Shown one piece after another: positions 61,000 through 64,000 of a stretch of 64,000 nucleotides of DNA. A program made the translations under genes and the position numbers. The notes beneath the pieces were generated by a model. The model did no database searches. It saw only the letters and a program-made list of their open reading frames with translations, and was not told where the DNA came from. This DNA comes from Marchantia polymorpha subsp. ruderalis (Eukaryota > Streptophyta > Marchantiopsida > Marchantiales > Marchantiaceae), in the NCBI GenBank assembly GCA_037833965.1, contig AP031354.1:9712001-9776000 (forward strand). The letters are read 5' to 3'. How positions within the stretch are numbered: position 1 is the stretch's first letter; each line of letters opens with the position of its first letter.

Positions 61000-62600
61000 T
61001 CCATGATTTATGTGGGTATCGCATCTTTGAATTCTAACATAATATGTGATTATCAATGTATGTTATCATAATTTAATTGTGTAGAATGATGCTTATACTT
61101 GTAACTAATTTTATTTTATTTCCTTTCAAAAATGAAATATTCCTATGATTTGACCTCAAAATTTTTGGATGTTAAAGCACACTTTTAATTTATTTTAAAA
61201 TAATTATTATTATTTCATTCACGCTATAAATTGATGTAATTTTCAACCGTGTTTTGTTCATATATATATAAATATATATATAGAAAAAATCTTTTTAAAT
61301 AATTCTTAAAATTAATATTTTAATTTATCAAATTATAAAAAATTTATATTTCAAATGCACTAAATAATTTGATATAAATGATTTATTTTTTTTCAAAAAC
61401 TATAGGGCAAAAGTCATTATTAATTTAGATGTAAATTATAATCATTATGTATTGATATAAACACGAATTTTTTTTTTATCACAGATTCAAAGATTATACA
61501 TGTTTGAAAATAGGAATTATAATTATTTATCAGAAAGAAGAGAAGTTTTTTCGTTTTTATTTTTTAAATAAAAAATAATTCAAAATTTTCAAATATTATT
61601 TATAAATTATAAAAAAATAAATTAATGACATAAAAAATTTATAGCTTCCCAAAAAAATTTAAAAAAATATTTGAACATAACTCCATTTACAAATAATTGA
61701 AAAAAAAGTAAACATTATCTAAGCAATCAATTAAAAGCAATAACAGTGTATAAGTTGCAGCCTTGAATATCAATGAAATCATTTCAATATATTTCTGATG
61801 CTAAGTTCTAAGATAAAATAAAAGAAATAGTTATATATCCATTCAGTTATTGAAAAGTTCTTTTAAAATATGTTCATAATATGATGCATTTTTTTACATT
61901 ATGTATCACTCACTATTTACAAAATTTAAACTTACTAAAAATCTAAAGTATTGGATTGATCAGAATTTTCAGCTTCAATGTTAAAATATTATGATTTGAG
62001 ATAAAAAAAATTCATGTCTAAATTGATTTCAAAAAATTGATTGACAAGAATTAATTGCAGAGCATGCCATGAGTTATTTTATGCAACAATTTTTTAACAT
62101 CACTATGTATTGTTATTTTAAAACTTCAAACTCAATTTTGACTCAAGATGATTGCGTAGGTTGTAACTGAATGCAAAAAAAGTTAATCTTATTTTTAAAA
62201 AATTAAAATCTTTTTGAAATTTCATTTGAAAAAAATAATCCTTTTTTCAGATGAGTTTTTTTATATATATATTTGTATGAATTTTTTAAGCAATGATTAG
62301 TTTGGTTTTGATGATTGAGTTCGGATCAATAACATCTTTACAAAATATCTGCCAGAAGCTTTCTATGACATCAATTAAACTTTGAATTTCATAATCATGT
62401 AATGAATGTCAAACTCATAGACTTGTTCATTGCATCAAATTTTTAATAGTCGACTTTTGTGAAAAGTTTTCAATGTGACAATAATGTTCACAAACTATTA
62501 TCACCATCATACTTTCTCTTCATTTGATATCTGGGAAAAGTGTAGTGAAGAAATATCAATTGACCATAAATGATTTTTCCTAGCCCGATGGCAATATTTA
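61000..62600. other. Extremely AT-rich intergenic block
   Basis: Long homopolymeric A and T runs and a TATA-type microsatellite near 61260-61282. No gene or clear structure. Confidence 0.55.
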
Positions 62601-64000
62601 TTATATTCTACCAGAAGATCACAAATTTTTGACTTCGTGCAAACTCCGTCATCCTCATGAATGTCTTTTCTCGAGACCTAGCCTTTGCTTCATCTTTGAA
62701 CACCGTGATGGGATCTTCTTATCTTTTTGGCTATCCACTTGTCTCTCTTTCGTAGTTTTCATACCCATGTTCTTGGCCTCTGGTTTTAGTTTTATTCCTT
62801 GTCATCTCTCAGAGTTATCAAATCATAAGTCTCATAGAATATTTGGGTAATATACCATATATTTTACGGAAGTGTGGCATGAACTTAAAGCTCTTCATTA
62901 CCATCGATAATGTGAATATTTGTTCATTGACTCAGACATTTGATGCCAGCTAGAATTAGTCATGTTAGATGATTCGTTGGGCTGACATCTAAGAAACGAA
63001 GATACAATATACATAACTCTAGTGTTTTAGAAGGTATCCCGATTATGAAGTGAAATTCTAGAAATGAGGCATATAATGAGAGGGGAAAATACCAGAAGCA
63101 GGTTCGCTGACAACTTTTGGCCTCCTGTGGAGAAGAGGGCAGCCCTGTCAATATATTGGCTACTACATGACCACAAGGGTTGAGTGCGAACACCGGAGAC
63201 TTCCCCACAAACTGATGGTGAACCAAGTTGCACCTCAAAGTTCCATGCTCCCACTTCTTTACCTTCTCGTTCCATGGATGGGATATTCTGCAGCCAAATT
63301 CCATGACCAAGAACTTGTCACAGTTCTTTAGAACTCCAAAGCCACTGACAAAGAAGGCAACCCAGTTCTTGGTCCGTCACTTCAGAGTCGACTTGGCACA
63401 ACGTCAGCACGCCAGAATGTAGGAAAATCCCAATTCTTTTCAAAGAGCTTTTGGGGATACCATTTCCTTACAGAAGAATCGTTAATAAATCAGGTCCGCC
63501 GTGACCGCTACATGTTCCTAGACCTTGGAATGATATTTTTCTTTGTCTACCGAAAGAGATAAAGGAGATGAACATCGATCAGCTCCCTCTGCTTTTTCTT
63601 TTCAACTCTCGGTCGAGCTGGTTTTGCAGATGTGAACATGTGTACCCCTTTTAGAATCGAATCAACTCTTTGAAACGATCGACGCTTGACCCAGGACGTG
63701 CTGATGCGAACTATATGTGGAGTCTAGCAAACCAGTTGTCACATAACTGTCAAAATGTAGATAAAAATAATCGCAAAGAATGGCAATCGGTGCTCTGCGG
63801 CTAGACTGCCTGTGGACCAGGTTCATCGGGTTCACGGGGAAGAAACCGATCCAGTACAACCATCTAAAGACAGGTAAAGGCGAAGGCGAAGGAGTCTAGA
63901 CGTGCTGCGCCGGATCAGTGGCAGTTGAGGTTTCCCTCGTAGTTTGGAGCTGAATCAAGTGGGAGGAATCTCTCTAACCGACCGTAAGAGGGCGTAGCCC
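62601..64000. other. Right edge, unassigned; possible first exon near 63780
   Basis: A minus-strand frame at 62960-63310 has protein-like composition (NPCGHVVANILTGLPSS) but no domain I recognise. An ATG at 63780 opens MAIGALRLDCLWTRFIGFTG and runs in frame to a good donor (ACAG|GTAAAG) near 63874. It could be the first exon of a gene continuing past the window, but there is too little to call it. Confidence 0.3.

Noticed and set aside
1..64000. tRNA, rRNA or small nucleolar RNA genes
   Set aside because: I scanned by eye for GGTTCGAATC-type B boxes and cloverleaf arms and found none convincing; a dedicated tRNA scan would be decisive.

Overview
This is a window of nuclear DNA from a land plant. 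The genes have GT-AG introns, a lumenal photosystem II protein with transit and Tat targeting (PsbQ), a chloroplastic lipocalin and a plant-type GH95 fucosidase. Eight genes can be rebuilt, about one per 8 kb, separated by AT-rich DNA full of small DNA transposons. The coiled-coil pseudogene at the left edge resembles, from memory only, a repetitive family in the liverwort Marchantia polymorpha. A Marchantia-like bryophyte is my best guess, but it is an inference.

Layout. 0-8 kb is accessory DNA: a nonsense-broken coiled-coil ORF, a degenerate pogo/Tigger transposase, a foldback and a minisatellite. 8.5-11.8 kb (+) is an ACOT9-type acyl-CoA thioesterase. 15.8-16.8 kb (+) is psbQ. 18.2-20.7 kb holds two non-autonomous elements with terminal inverted repeats (TIRs) and target-site duplications (TSDs); the second carries a FAR1-type DNA-binding ORF. 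22.2-26.4 kb (+) is a long plant seipin with a long upstream ORF. 28.1-32.9 kb (+) is the plastid lipocalin LCNP. 35.6-43.0 kb (-) is a ten-exon GH95 alpha-L-fucosidase; one intron holds a ~430-nt foldback and another holds a partial exon duplication around an LTR-like insert. 45.5-48.6 kb (-) is RNA polymerase I subunit A43. 50.9-53.9 kb (+) is Derlin. 55.4-56.3 kb (+) is an intronless TPMT/HOL-type methyltransferase. 56.3-64 kb is mostly non-coding, with an 81-bp tandem duplication, a ~1-kb long-TIR element and very AT-rich DNA.

Exon models for PsbQ, LCNP, GH95, A43, Derlin and seipin were built by hand. In each, every splice phase closes and the total length suits the family (227, 352, 867, 358, 247 and 910 aa). 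The genes are unrelated housekeeping, organellar and ER functions, not a cluster: PsbQ and LCNP act in the chloroplast, seipin and Derlin in the ER membrane, and A43 in the nucleolus. The least-explained signals are the foldbacks (GH95 intron 9, LCNP intron 2, 14.5 kb, 3.7 kb) and the mini-transposons.
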